From Karstenula rhodostoma CBS 690.94 (lineage: Eukaryota > Ascomycota > Dothideomycetes > Pleosporales > Didymosphaeriaceae), in the NCBI GenBank assembly GCA_010093485.1, contig MU001494.1, forward strand, positions 291,226 through 355,225: a DNA stretch of 64,000 nt, read 5' to 3'. This document shows, piece after piece, positions 39,699 through 50,348 of this stretch. A model generated the notes under the pieces. That model was not told the origin of the DNA. It made no database searches and saw nothing but the letters and a program-made list of their open reading frames with translations. The stretch's first letter is position 1. Every line of letters begins with the position of its first letter. The position numbers and the translations under genes are program-made.

Positions 39699-40555
39699 TC
39701 AATCAAGTACAAGCGTGACTGTTACAACTTTCACTGACGTTGAGGTGGCGATCAATGTGGGAGTCGTGGTCGTAATGACCGGGACCTAGTTTCGCAGCGT
39801 TAGGATTTACATTGTAACTTCATACATATTGATGTGGGGACGACGAGCGATTAGTCGTTCAATAACTTACGAATTGGGTACCGGTAGAAGTGACGGTGGC
39901 AGTGATAGTCGCGGTTGTGGTTGTCGACTTGGTAGTCTTCACAGTGCTCGTGGGTGTGGCTAAGTTCAAGCAGTTGCAAGCCGACGAGACGAGACCGCAA
40001 GCAAATCCAGCAAGTGGGGATCCATCACACTTGTTCGCTGGGGTAGCTGCTGCGACAGCGCGACCACCCAGATCTCTCTTCTTGTCAAGAACCAAGGTAA
40101 CTGTGACGACACTAGAGATAGGCAGTCAGCAGCCAAGTCATATCAATTAATGAAGACGGCATAGATATAGTATGGCAAAGGCAGTCAACAAGGTAAGAAA
40201 TGACTTACCGAGTGGTTATTTTAACCTGGGTCACCGGAGGAGCGGTTATAGTGGATGTTCCGCCCTGGTCTCCGGTTGAGGTAATAAAGTCCAACGCCGT
40301 GGTTGTGGTAGTGGCAGTGGCAGTGTTTGTAACCGAGGCCGTAGAAGTCGTAGTAACAGTAGGTATCTTCAGCACAGATGAACAATACTTAGAGGCGCCG
40401 GGAGCAATCTTCAAGGCCTTGACCACAAGATCGACAGCTTTGCAATCTACCTTCACCGTTCGCTCATCAAGCTGTGCTGGGACCGCTCGATCATCAAACT
40501 GTGCTGGGACGGCGGCAACGATGCTGGCCAGGAAGAGCGTCTTGAGGAAGATCAT
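39699..40555 (-). CDS. Small secreted Thr-rich, cysteine-containing protein
   Basis: Unrecognised protein of about 224 aa. Exons 40,209-40,555, 39,871-40,111 and 39,699-39,785 join in frame through GTAAGT..TAG introns (97 and 85 nt). It begins with a clear signal peptide (MIFLKTLFLASIVAAVPA) followed by a 9-residue tandem duplication (VPAQFDDRA/VPAQLDERT). The mature part has six cysteines in two groups, CKAV...YCSS and KCDG...ACG...SACNC. Each group is followed by a Thr/Ser/Val-rich linker likely to be O-glycosylated, so the layout suggests two related modules. If the second intron is retained the protein ends four residues later. No enzyme motif is seen. Location outside the cell is inferred from the signal peptide; an effector or cell-wall role is only a possibility. 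Confidence 0.72.
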
Positions 40556-42810
40556 TGCAAAAGAGATGCCTCAACGTAGTCAAGTATGATCTAGGGGTTG
40601 AAATGGTGGAGTGTCCGAGTTGGCCCATGAGAGATAATCGCAGCCATTCTTATACTCCGTGATCTCGTGTATTTGAGGCCGTCGCAAGCCACGACAGCCT
40701 TGTTGGAATTCTCAGCAAGCCACAGACCACCCGCGTCTGTACCAGTAGATCTAGATGAGATCCGACCTACAGGAATTGCTCCGGGCATGTCTAGTCTCAT
40801 GCCGATCTCCGGGGGCTTCTTGTAGCGCTTGGATAAGAGGTTCTTTAGTGTGGTTTTTTCAGCTCACTAGACTATATTGGACGGAGTAAGTAGAACGTGT
40901 GCATGGCGAGCATGTCGTTAGGTGATCGTGGGGAAGATCTATGCTCCAGTAACCACTAGACGCCTGTCAGTGCGGCAAATTCCATGCCCCCACTACTTGG
41001 TAGTCGCTCGTCAGTCCGAAGAAGCGATACAGGTTAACGTGCAGTCGTACGCTGGCTAACCGAGAAAAGACCGTACCTTGTTGTAGAAAATTCCTATGCG
41101 TGCAATTCTGGCTATCCGGGAGCAGTTAATGAAGTTGTGGAAATTATGATCTTGTCTCCAAGTACTCCTGCCAAGTGCAAGTCAGAAGCCTGGACGTGCC
41201 TTGGTACTTTGATGTGCGATCCCTGCCACTAAGTCGGCGAGACTCCAATAGTCTAGCGGCGATCTTCCCCAAACGAATGCGCCACATGTTTAGTCGAGGC
41301 CCAAAAAGTCCAGCCGTAAGCTTCAGTCAAGTTCGATTCCTAAATGTGATAGGGCTCAGATTACCCTGCATCGCCTTTTCCTGAATCTTGCATAGCGCCT
41401 ACTCCCAGGAGTCTTTGGACATGCCGTACGCTTTAGCTCGTGGTCAAGACGAGATGCACGCGTGCGTATTAACATGAGAGAATGCTGGCTTCAGTCCCGT
41501 GCCCTTTCAAAAGAGGACTTCAGGCTTATAGGTAATGTGAATCAGTATCTTGGCACCACCACAGGATTCTTGTACTGCGTTTTGCCGCGACTTGCAGAAG
41601 CTCGCGAACAGTAAAAAATTGATGAATCAGTACCTGAAAGCTCGGCACGTCCGTGCTGTACCGTATACCTAGTTCCACCTAGAGGGGTTTTGCCACCTGT
41701 GTATGTCGACCTTGTTCGTTGTCTCTAACACCCACTAAAGTAAGGTCTATCGTTCTAGCCTGTAGCCAGGATCTTTCTTTTGGTCAACGAGGTAGAGCTT
41801 ATCATTGACAGGGCTTGAATGTATGAGCTGGGCATTCGAATGATAGGAAACCACCGCACGACTTTGGCAGCCCAAGGAGGCTGATTCCGCATGAGCTGAG
41901 CGACTGGTAGCGTGGCCTAGGGGATCTACTAACCGAGTCCAGCTGAAGTAGCGTCTTGGCACAGGCTGGATTCGGATGCTACGTCATCGCCAACATACCA
42001 TCTCCATGCTCTTGTCAGCTAATCTTCATACTCCGTAGCCCATTCTATGGTCTCATCCTACTTCTTGCAAGTGTGCGCTCTTCCTTAGTTATAGGAGCAC
42101 ATAGTGTTGCGCATTTCGACCAGCGTCGTTAACTATGGGATAACTTTTTCAATACAAGCTAAGAAGAAAGTGCGTTGGCAAAGCACAACGCCTCATACTG
42201 TGCCCAGCTCTAGTGACTTAGTCGCCCTTACAGAGATCAAATACAACATAATATAATAATATAAGAATAATCATTGCAACCAACTACACCAGGCTTAGCA
42301 GGTCAGTGATAAAGTTGTAGAAATCAGGATACGGTGACTTTGTCTTATACAAACTAGAATTCCACAAGGTATAGGTATCGCAGCGCGCTGTAGCGTATGC
42401 CTGTCTTCTATCTCTATCTCATATGCGAGAGAGCATCAGCATCCCGACCGTGGTTTCTAGAGATACATGAAAGATGAAGATGCAACAGGAAGCAGATGCA
42501 AGGAGGGAATTTGGCGCTGAGATGAAAAGACCGGTACCGTGATGATACACATGATCTTCCACAGCGCTGCCTAATCGCAGACAACTTGAACAGCCCGAAA
42601 GAACATCGTAACCATACACATATTAAGGCTAAGGCTTCATTATCGCATTTCAAATATGCAGACTAGCTTTTTTATTCCCCCATTTCATTCATCTCTGATG
42701 GGGAAAGTTCCTGTTGCATCTCAAGGGCAAGCGACCCTCAAGACACGCATGCTCTGTTGCCCACAAGCCATACGAGCCGCGACGAAGCCGCATCCGCAAG
42801 CGACGCCATT
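40556..42810. other. Gene-poor interval
   Basis: About 2.25 kb with only short overlapping frames and no convincing codon pattern, domain or splice structure. Composition is normal rather than RIP-like, apart from a short A/T-rich patch near 42,240-42,275. It should contain the promoter of the secreted-protein gene at 40,555. A gttcgattcc string near 41,331 resembles a tRNA T-loop, but no tRNA fold surrounds it. Confidence 0.5.
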
Positions 42811-43414
42811 TTAGCCCGTATATCCAGGTACCTCGCAGGTTGCACCGTTCCACGTGCTCTTCAACTTCGCGCAAGCGCCCTTCTTGACCTCCAGCGTGCC
42901 ATCGCCCTTAGCAGTGGTGTCCTGCAAATGTCAGCACTCGCCCATATCAGCGTATCCCGAGTCAACTCACCTTGAGATCGATGACGCACTGGCCGTCGCT
43001 GAACCCGCCCTTCAGCACACTGCACAATTGACCCGCCGTATCCACCCCCTCAACAAGTCTCAGGAAGCCCGCGCTATCCACGTACGAGAAGTCGAACGCG
43101 CAGGTGCCCGGCGCGGTGAACGTGCCGTTGAAGTGACCGCACATGTCCGGCGGCGTCTTGACCTGGCCAAGGTTGCCCCAGAAGTCCTGAATCCTGCGTA
43201 GGCGTCAGTGGGAAGGTAATTAGTCTTGATAGGTGGGTACGACGCACATGGGGGTGTTGAGGATGTTGTCGGCAAGCTCGGACTTGCCCTTGCCCTTGCA
43301 CTTCGGGTCGTTCTTGTGGAAGTTGCAGTCGTTGAGGCAGATGCGGCAGCCACCGAAGAGGGGGATGAAGAGGCAGAAGGTGAAGCAGACGTGCGAGGTT
43401 ACGGTTTGACCCAT
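42811..43414 (-). CDS. Cysteine-rich small protein, probably secreted
   Basis: Unrecognised protein of 166 aa in three exons: 43,248-43,414, 42,971-43,193 and 42,811-42,921. The introns (54 and 49 nt) use GTGCGT..GCAG and GTGAGT..GCAG, and the frame is kept at both joins. The N-terminus has a hydrophobic segment (CFTFCLFIPLFGG) directly followed by a cysteine cluster (C-x2-C-x3-C, then PKC). Further cysteines occur at MCGHF, GTCAF, QLCSV, GQCVI, GACAK and ATCEV. The hydrophobic start lacks a basic n-region, so secretion is less certain than for the two neighbours. The regular spacing of cysteines suggests a disulfide-stabilised fold. Function unknown. Confidence 0.7.
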
Positions 43415-43769
43415 GGTGTCGGATTGCTTGTGGTGCGGGTGGAATGATAGGGAAGAAATCGAAGAGTAGGCGTGAAAGAGGTGGTGGTGGTTTTAGAAAG
43501 AAGAAGGGAAGTTTTGAGGTTTTGAAGCGGAGAGGTTAAGGTCGTTTGTTATCACGACACAGTAATAGATGGCTCGGTCACAGGTGGCGCCGTTGCACCG
43601 GTGAGTCGAGGTGAAGGAAAGCACGTGCCTGTTGACGGTGTACAAGAAGGAAGGTGCGATACAGTCTAACCATGCACGCATGCGCACGCCCCCGTTTAGA
43701 ATCTAACAAACACCTTCACCTCATCAATCGCTCCCACCCAAATCCCCTCCTTCCCCACCTCTCACCCAT

Positions 43770-44222
43770 CTAACTCGTGCTAGCACACCAATAATCCGCG
43801 ACACAGCTCCACTCATCCCACCCCGCCACCGTAAACCTACTCTCCCCATCCCTGAAACACACAAATTCCTCCGCCCCAATCTTCGCAGTCCCCGCAATAT
43901 CCCCCTTCTTCACCCCCTTCGCCCCCACATCAATCGTGCTCACCACCGTTCCCGTCGTCAGTTTACCCTGGCGCGGTGTACCCTCCCATGGCGACGCCGG
44001 GTCCGTGATCGTGGTGACCTCACTAGGTTTGGCAGTCGTGGACGCGCCCGAGGCGTAGTAGGCTGCCGCGGTGAAGGGGTCCGGGTTGTCGCAGATGATG
44101 AGGAGGCAGCTGCGCGGGCGCGTGCAGGTTGCGAGGTAGATGTTGTGTTTGGAGGCGAGGGCGTGTGGGGCTGCGGTCGCGAGGGCGCAGAAGACGGCGA
44201 GGGCGATGGTTGAGTGAAGCAT
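43770..44222 (-). CDS. Small secreted protein with six mature cysteines
   Basis: Intronless frame of 150 aa. The start MLHSTIALAVFCALATAAPHA is a textbook signal peptide with a likely cleavage near residue 17-20. The mature protein contains C-x5-C-x4-C near its N-terminus (ATCTRPRSCLLIIC) and C...C-x5-C at its end (FVCFRD, SCVADYWC), with a Thr/Ser-rich middle. No catalytic motif or known family was recognised. Size, signal peptide and cysteine pairing fit effector-like or antimicrobial secreted proteins of fungi; that role is inference only. It lies in a gene-poor stretch with two other small secreted candidates on the same strand. Confidence 0.72.
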   Translation of the reverse strand: MLHSTIALAVFCALATAAPHALASKHNIYLATCTRPRSCLLIICDNPDPFTAAAYYASGASTTAKPSEVTTITDPASPWEGTPRQGKLTTGTVVSTIDVGAKGVKKGDIAGTAKIGAEEFVCFRDGESRFTVAGWDEWSCVADYWCASTS

Positions 44223-45101
44223 GGTGGATGGTAACGCGGACGAGATGGCTCGATGGTGGAAATGGAGTGTGCTTTTTTCTGGGAATTAGACTGGGACTTG
44301 ATAGATCTTCTGGCGCATACACCACAGTTCCAGACCGTGCATAAGTAAGAAGCGCGCAAGATTCTTTTGGTGAGATGACGCAAGCCATCCTCGCAACTCT
44401 CTAAAGAACCCATGTAAAGAATATACGCGTCTTGGAATCATGCACCGATAATATCGGTACTATATGAAGCTCTGCCGGTAAGCAGGGAGTCGGTGGTGTT
44501 TTGCCAGATTTAGAGAACCCTTCTGCCAATCGCGATGCGCAGCCCCGTCGATCCTTCCAAAAGCATGGAACACACTCGGAGTATTGTATGCTGAATTTGC
44601 AAGCCGAAGGAGGCAAGCGGTTGTATTGAAGCAAAGCTGTTTCGCGGCAGCTTATAACAGTGATGCCTCCGGGCGTCCGAGTGTGTGGATGCTGTGCTAA
44701 TCAGCCGATGTCCCTCAGCGTTGAAAGACGGTAACACCGATGAATAGTGCCAGCATTGAGATTGACCACAAGATGTATCTGCTTACGAAGTCGTGAGAGG
44801 CGCACCCAGGAAGCGCCTAGATACGCCAATTTACCCAATTATCTCCAAAATCATTTCGTGGGGCAATGAAGAAGCGAAAGATTAGAACTTACCCTGACTG
44901 TATGGACGCTACCGTCAAAGGTTTCACGATTCTTGATATCCAAAGTGTGATCTGCAGGAGGGGACCTTCTTTGTCCGCGTCACTCGCTCTTTCTGCCAAC
45001 TTAGGTCGGACTGGCAACCCTCTTTCGCTACCGCGCCAGTTCCAGTAGCAAACAGACTTATTATCGAGTGTCGCAATGAGCTCGTGGATTGCGGGTTTGG
45101 A
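44223..45101. other. Intergenic region
   Basis: About 880 bp upstream of the small secreted-protein gene, including its promoter. No gene, RNA or repeat was recognised. Confidence 0.5.
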
Positions 45102-45467
45102 TTACGAGTAGCTCTGGAGTGTGGTCTGTTCCTCTGCGCTCAGCAGTCCGTTCTTTAACAAGTCTTCTATGCACCATTCCACAAGTTCCGCATCAAGCTT
45201 ATCTTCACCAAAAAAAACAAGCCCTCCCCATAGTAAACCATCTGCTGACAGAGTATTTAGAGCTCGTCTTTCCCAACAGCGGCATCGACGAGACGGGTTG
45301 GGTAGTCCTTAATTACCTTGACACTGATGTCTTTCTGGGCAAAGGCATGCTCCTCGAATGTGGTAGACTCTCTCGACTTCCTCTTCAATCACTCCAAACT
45401 CAGTATCCAGAGAATCCTCGTCAGATACAGGTTCAGTTAGCGTCGTCTTGACAAAAGCTGCGATCAT
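45102..45467 (-). pseudogene. Frameshifted coding remnant, unknown family
   Basis: The minus strand from an ATG at 45,465-45,467 reads as protein-like sequence (VSDEDSLDTEFGVIEEEVE). It then continues in the next frame (EEHAFAQKDISV, DYPTRLVDAAVGKDEL) and returns to the first frame (GEDKLDAELVEWCIEDLL) before a stop at 45,102. Each piece has acidic, coding-like composition, but the joins lack convincing GT..AG introns. A decayed gene with two compensating shifts is the simplest reading; an unusual intron arrangement or chance cannot be excluded. No known domain recognised. It lies 3' of the release factor gene on the same strand. Confidence 0.35.
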
Positions 45468-45674
45468 GTGCCGTGCGATGTATGATCTCGTTCAAGTGAT
45501 GGAGTTTTCGCATCCAGTCAGTCTTGGGTGGGAATTGGAGGGGAATATATGTCGCACTTCATTCGTTGACTGATTGCTGCGTGTGAGGGATAAGTGTCAC
45601 AAGTCGACTCAAGGCTTCCAGTGGTGATGAGATACAGAGCGCTTGTCGCGCAGGCTTTCAAATTCTTCGCAATG

Positions 45675-47034
45675 CTACTTCTTCGTCTCGGACTCTTCGG
45701 CAACGAGGGCTTCCACGTCTCGTTCCATGAGCCAGCTCCTCACGCTGTCCATGACATCATCTAGTGTCTGCCCCCCTGCCATCACATCATCTAGATTCAG
45801 CACGGTTGTTCCACTCCTGTGATCCGTGACCCTCTGCTGGCCGTAGTTGTACGTCCGGACCTTGTCTCCGCGACCCATCTTGGCGACGCCCACGACGCTG
45901 CGTCGCATGGCTACCATTTCCTCCTCTCGCTTCTCTCGCCGCACCTGGGCAATTCGGGAGCGCAGCAGAGCCCATGCCATCTCCTTGTTCTTGATTTGCG
46001 ACCTCGAGTCCTGCATCGACACTACTGTGTTGGTGGGTATGTGGGTCAGACGCACCGCCGACTCGGTCTTGTTGACGTGCTGTCCGCCTGCGCCGCCAGC
46101 TCTCATGACCTCGAGTCGCACCTCTTTGACATCGATATAGTAATCGCTCTCAGGGTTATCGAAATCCTCGGATGCAGCGCCATTATCCTGCAAACTAGGC
46201 AGGACATGGACGGATGCCGCGCTGGTGTGGGTGCGGCCGCTCTTTTCGGTAGCTGGGACACGCTGCACGCGATGTACGCCAGCCTCGCAGCGGAATACGC
46301 CGTACGCGTTTTCCTGATCGATCTCGAGTATGGCCTCGGAAAGCGGTACACCAGCTTCCTGGGTGCCGTTCGTGTTCTCGTACTTCAGCAGCGTGACGCG
46401 GAAGCCGTTACGGTTGCAGAAACCTTGGTACATGCGCAGGAGGTCGCCAGCGAAGATGGCTGCCTCTGAGCCACCAGCGCCTGGCCTTATCTCCAAAAGA
46501 CATGGAAGGTGTGCAAAAGGATGTACGGGCACAAGCGACGTGATGAGGCTCTGCGATGCGGTCTCGAGCTGTTCGCGTGTCGCTCCCAGGTCATCGGCGG
46601 CCAATTCACGCAGCTCTGCATCGCTGGTGGGGTCTTGTATCAGGGACGTGAGCTCTGCAACAGACTTAGCGAAATCAGCATGAATAGGACCAACAGCTAC
46701 CAAACATGAGTGGTGACTCACCTCGTGTGCCTTCTCCCATTCACCCAGTGCGTTCACGATTGGGCCGCACTCGCCCACTCTCTTCGCCGCGCGCGTGTCG
46801 AAGCCATTTGCGAGCCTTCCCGTCAACTGCTTGTGCTCGAGAGCGATTCCGCGGGCGCGCGTGAGGAGTGCTGGAGGAACAGTGCTCGGTGCAGCAGCTG
46901 CAGTCTTGTGAGCGAACTTCTGGGAAGAGCGACCGTCGCAACCCACCTGTGGACTGGAGTCGCACCTGCCCTCTGAATGCCGGCCGCGCGAGGCGAGTAA
47001 GACAGCTTCGGCACACCCAAGACGTCTTCAACAT
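45675..47034 (-). CDS. MRF1: Mitochondrial peptide chain release factor 1
   Basis: Class I release factor that reads UAA/UAG in mitochondrial ribosomes and triggers peptide release. Exons 46,947-47,034, 46,722-46,897 and 45,675-46,664 give 417 aa. Exon 1 encodes a basic, Arg-rich mitochondrial presequence (MLKTSWVCRSCLTRLARPAF). The peptidyl-transfer GGQ motif is at about residues 281-283 within GGAGGQHVNKTESAVRLTH. It is preceded by a typical RF1 stretch (EIRPGAGGSEAAIF) and followed by RSQIKNKEMA and RVTDHR. Intron 2 is 57 nt and leaves the frame open if retained (GTGAGT, a CTGAT branch site, CTAAG acceptor). Splicing it removes a sequence foreign to the family. Divergent from a GGT-like gene 358 bp away. 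Confidence 0.93.
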
Positions 47035-47392
47035 TCCCGGTGGTCAATCGCAGCACACTTCGACGATGCACGACGCCGCGGACGTTGGCAGACGCGCTTT
47101 GCGAACAACCGACGCTTGGCGGAACGCGCTGCACGTGACCAGACTTCCGACCTCGGCATCTCATCTGGCTCCGACAGCCTCCCCAATCGCTCCCCTCGTC
47201 GGCAAGCCCAGCGGCAACGTCCTTCTCCGCAGATAGCCGTAGGCGATTGGAACCAGCATTACCAAAGCCAAGGCGAATGCCCAATGTAATACGCTTCCAC
47301 ACACAAACGCGCTTTCATCTCGTGCCGACTCGCAATACAAGCACTGACTACCGAGACCTGCTGAACCAAAGATACCCCGCCACTGCTACACC
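47035..47392. promoter_or_regulatory. Divergent promoter region, MRF1 and GGT-like gene
   Basis: 358 bp between two divergent start codons, so it must contain both promoters and 5' untranslated regions. No TATA box or known operator is evident, and the sequence is GC-rich on the MRF1 side. Confidence 0.55.
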
Positions 47393-49278
47393 ATGGGCGC
47401 CAACGTGTACCCCCACCCTGAGCCCCAGTTCGTCAACTTTCCGAGCAGACGATCTGTAATACACAGCACAAAAGGCATTGTATCATGCACCCAGCCTCTT
47501 GCCAGCGCCGCTGGGATTGAGGTGCTCCGCAAGGGCGGAAATGCCGCGGTAGGACACAATCACTCGTTTGTGGAGAACATGCACTGACGATGATAGGACG
47601 CCGCCGTGGCTGTGGCCGCTGCCATCAATGTCTTAGAGCCTGGATCCACGGGGATCGGCGGTGACATGTTCTGCTTGTTCTATGATGCCAAAACCAAGAA
47701 GGTGTCTGCTATGAACGGCTCGGGTCGATCGGGCAAAGACGTTACCCTCGACAAGATTCGGAATGCTCTGAAGATCAAAGATGGGGAGACTGGACAGATT
47801 CCCATGAGCAGCGTACATGCTGTGACTGTACCGGGCGCTGCAGCTGGGTGGGTCGATTGCGTTGAGCGGTTCGGAAGCAAAAAGGTCACGTTAGAGGATG
47901 TCCTGGCACCCGCTATTGAACTCGCCGACAAAGGCTATCCCATCTCTGAACTTTCTGCTACCTTCGTGAGTCGAAATGGATTAGTTCTTGGCGAGAAACA
48001 CTGACATTGATTCAGTGGGCGAACAGTGAACAGGCAATCAGGCAGGCATCCCCGAACTTCGCGGAGATCCTCAAGAAGGATGGTTCCGCAAAAGATGGCT
48101 GCAGAGCGCCAAAGGCAGGCGAGATAATGCGTAATCAAACCATAGCCAACACCTTCAAGCTTCTCGCCAAATACGGAAAGAAAGGATTCTACGAGGGCGA
48201 AGTAGCCGATCAACTCATAAAAGTCGTCACAGATCTCGGTGGCTTTCTCACCCTAGATGACCTAAAGCACCATGCAGAGTCCGGATCCGAGCCCGTCGAG
48301 CCCATCTCCCTCAAGTATACTGGCCAAGGCGTAGGCTCCAACACGGACGGCGGTGTCGAGCTCTGGGAGCACCCGCCCAACGGCCAGGGCATCGTCGCCC
48401 TGATGGCCCTCGGCATCATCCAGGAGCTCGAAAAGCAAGGCAAGATCCCCACCTGGACCCACAAAGATCACAACAGCACGGCCTATCTGCACGCCGTCAT
48501 CGAGGCCCTGCGCATCGCCTTCACCGATGCCCACTGGTTCGTCACCGACCCCAACGTTGTCAAAGTCCCCTCCGCAGAACTCATCTCCGCGTCCTACCTC
48601 GCCGAGCGCGCGAAGCAATTCGACCCCAAAAGCGTCATCGCTGCGCCCGTCCACGGCTCCCCCGCGCACCTCCAAAGCGATACCGTCTACTTCTGCTGCT
48701 CGGACTCAGAAGGCAACGCCATCTCCTTCATCAACAGCAATTACGGCGGCTTCGGCACCGCCATCGTCCCGAAAGACTGTGGCTTCACGCTGCAGAACCG
48801 CGGCGCGAACTTCAGCCTGGCTGCCGACCACCCTAACGTGCTAGCCCCGCGGAAACGCCCCTACCACACTATCATCCCCGGCCTCGTCACCTACGCCAAG
48901 GATCACTCGCTGCACAGCGTCTTCGGCGTCATGGGCGGCTTCATGCAGCCCCAGGGCCACGTGCAGGTCCTCCTCAACCAGGAAGTCTTCAAGCACAACC
49001 CGCAGGATGCGCTTGACTCCCCGCGGATCTGCATCGGTGCTGGTATGCCTGGCGACGATGGCAAACTCACGGATGCGACGGTGTACATTGAGGAGGGCAT
49101 CGATGCGAAGGTTGTGGAGGAGTTGAAGGCGCTGGGACACAATGTGAAGCAGTTAAGCGGGCATGGACGGGGTATATTTGGTCGGGGACAGATTATCAGG
49201 CAGCACTTTGATGACGGGGTTATGGTGTGGAGTGGGGGTAGTGATTTGAGGGGCGATGGCGCGGCAGTGCCATTGTAG
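47393..49278 (+). CDS. Gamma-glutamyltranspeptidase-like Ntn hydrolase
   Basis: Member of the gamma-glutamyltransferase family, which self-cleaves and uses the new N-terminal Thr to cleave gamma-glutamyl or related acyl bonds. Exons 47,393-47,548, 47,597-47,965 and 48,016-49,278 (introns 48 and 50 nt) give 595 aa. GGNAADAAVA is restored across the first join. GSTGIGGDMF, the catalytic Thr at about residue 398 (SDTVYFCCSD), a GNAISFINSNY motif just after it, and QNRGANFSL follow. There is no signal peptide or membrane anchor, unlike vacuolar or secreted glutathione hydrolases. The sequence is closer in style to bacterial YwrD-type acylases, so glutathione may not be the substrate. The ATG sits in a good context (acaccATGG). 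Confidence 0.9.
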
Positions 49279-50348
49279 GAGATTGTGGACTAGGCATCGA
49301 GGTGCTGGATCGTTGTAGCTGAATACGATAGGATTCAAAGCAAACACTGGATCCGAACAACGAGAACAGTACGTAGGAGGTGTATGCCGTTGGTCTTTCT
49401 GTGGTAATGAGTGAACCCGAATGTTAACTATATGAAGTCAAATTTGTATGTAAACCTGCTAATCCCCCGGTATCTTCTGATCTTGGTTCTTCGTATTATA
49501 CTACCACCACACCAACGTCATAGGCAGAATCTCTGTAGCCTCCAGCTAGGCCAAATTGGCCTGGTCGGGGGAGAAGTGGGAGATACTTCAGGAGGAGGTA
49601 TATAAAGTGGATGTCAGACGCCCTCTGCCTTCAAGATTCGATACACTAGCCCCTTGAATGTCTTCTCCAACGTCAAACGAGGACGGTCGCAGCCTGCGTT
49701 CGTGCAACCTAAAAAGCAATCTCGATCCGGAATTTTGTGACCTCGAAGGGGCGGAAGACGGGGCCGCCACCGCCGAGCTCTTCTTGCGCCGCGGCCTGGA
49801 GGGATTTGACACCGGGGAAAGGGGAAGATGTCAGAGAGATGGAACTGCAGTTGGGTGGATCGGCACGGGATTGTATACACATATACGAGATTTAAACACC
49901 TGGAAAATATGATTGTGTTTCCCGCTTGGGTACATCAGTGGGGGTAGAGGGGTGAAAGAGCACTTCTTGTGAAAATTGACCCGCGGCAGGAGGGCTTGAA
50001 CACGTGTTAGCTGGTACGGGCGGGCCTGTTGCTGAATTGGAAGAGAGGCAGTGCGGGGGACTCTTTCACCATGATAGGCCCTCGGTATATAAATTCTCCC
50101 TGGGCGCGATGGACAGTGGTACACGGCGTGGGACTTCAAAACCTCAACCTTGATTGCGACAGTTACCTTTTCAGGTCACAGATCCTCACTGACCACCAGA
50201 GCCCGTGCTCGCAGGACAAGACGTCTGTATAGACCACCGCAGCCTGTGCTCTTGTACCCGCTTATACGCTCACTCAACTCCGCGCGTAAAAGAATCCCCC
50301 CCTCGACGAACTCTTCTAGCTGAACTTCTCTTGCGACTAAAGCCCAAA
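49279..50348. other. Intergenic region with two TATA-like elements
   Basis: About 1.07 kb. A tatataaa is near 49,598 and another near 50,085. The second is about 260 bp upstream of the next gene and probably belongs to its promoter. The first precedes a short plus-strand frame listed separately. Nothing else was recognised. Confidence 0.5.
49658..49912 (+). CDS. Possible short protein, unsupported
   Basis: An 84-aa frame with an ATG at 49,658, about 55 bp downstream of a tatataaa box. It has acidic, coding-like composition (SNLDPEFCDLEGAEDG). Opposing minus-strand frames of similar length overlap it. No signal peptide, domain or family was recognised. Listed because the TATA box is well placed; it may be chance. 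Confidence 0.22.
   Translation: MSSPTSNEDGRSLRSCNLKSNLDPEFCDLEGAEDGAATAELFLRRGLEGFDTGERGRCQRDGTAVGWIGTGLYTHIRDLNTWKI

Noticed and set aside
41281..41360. tRNA-like gttcgattcc string
   Set aside because: The flanks do not form a T-stem, and no acceptor stem or anticodon arm is present.
45819..46469. 216-codon plus-strand open frame
   Set aside because: Lies opposite the GGQ and codon-recognition regions of release factor 1, which is clearly the real gene.
49588..49880. Two minus-strand frames of 74 and 88 codons
   Set aside because: They overlap each other and a plus-strand frame and have no motif; probably chance.
50205..50348. Upstream extension of the 279-aa hypothetical protein
   Set aside because: It would begin at GTG, and this stretch looks like untranslated leader following a TATA box.
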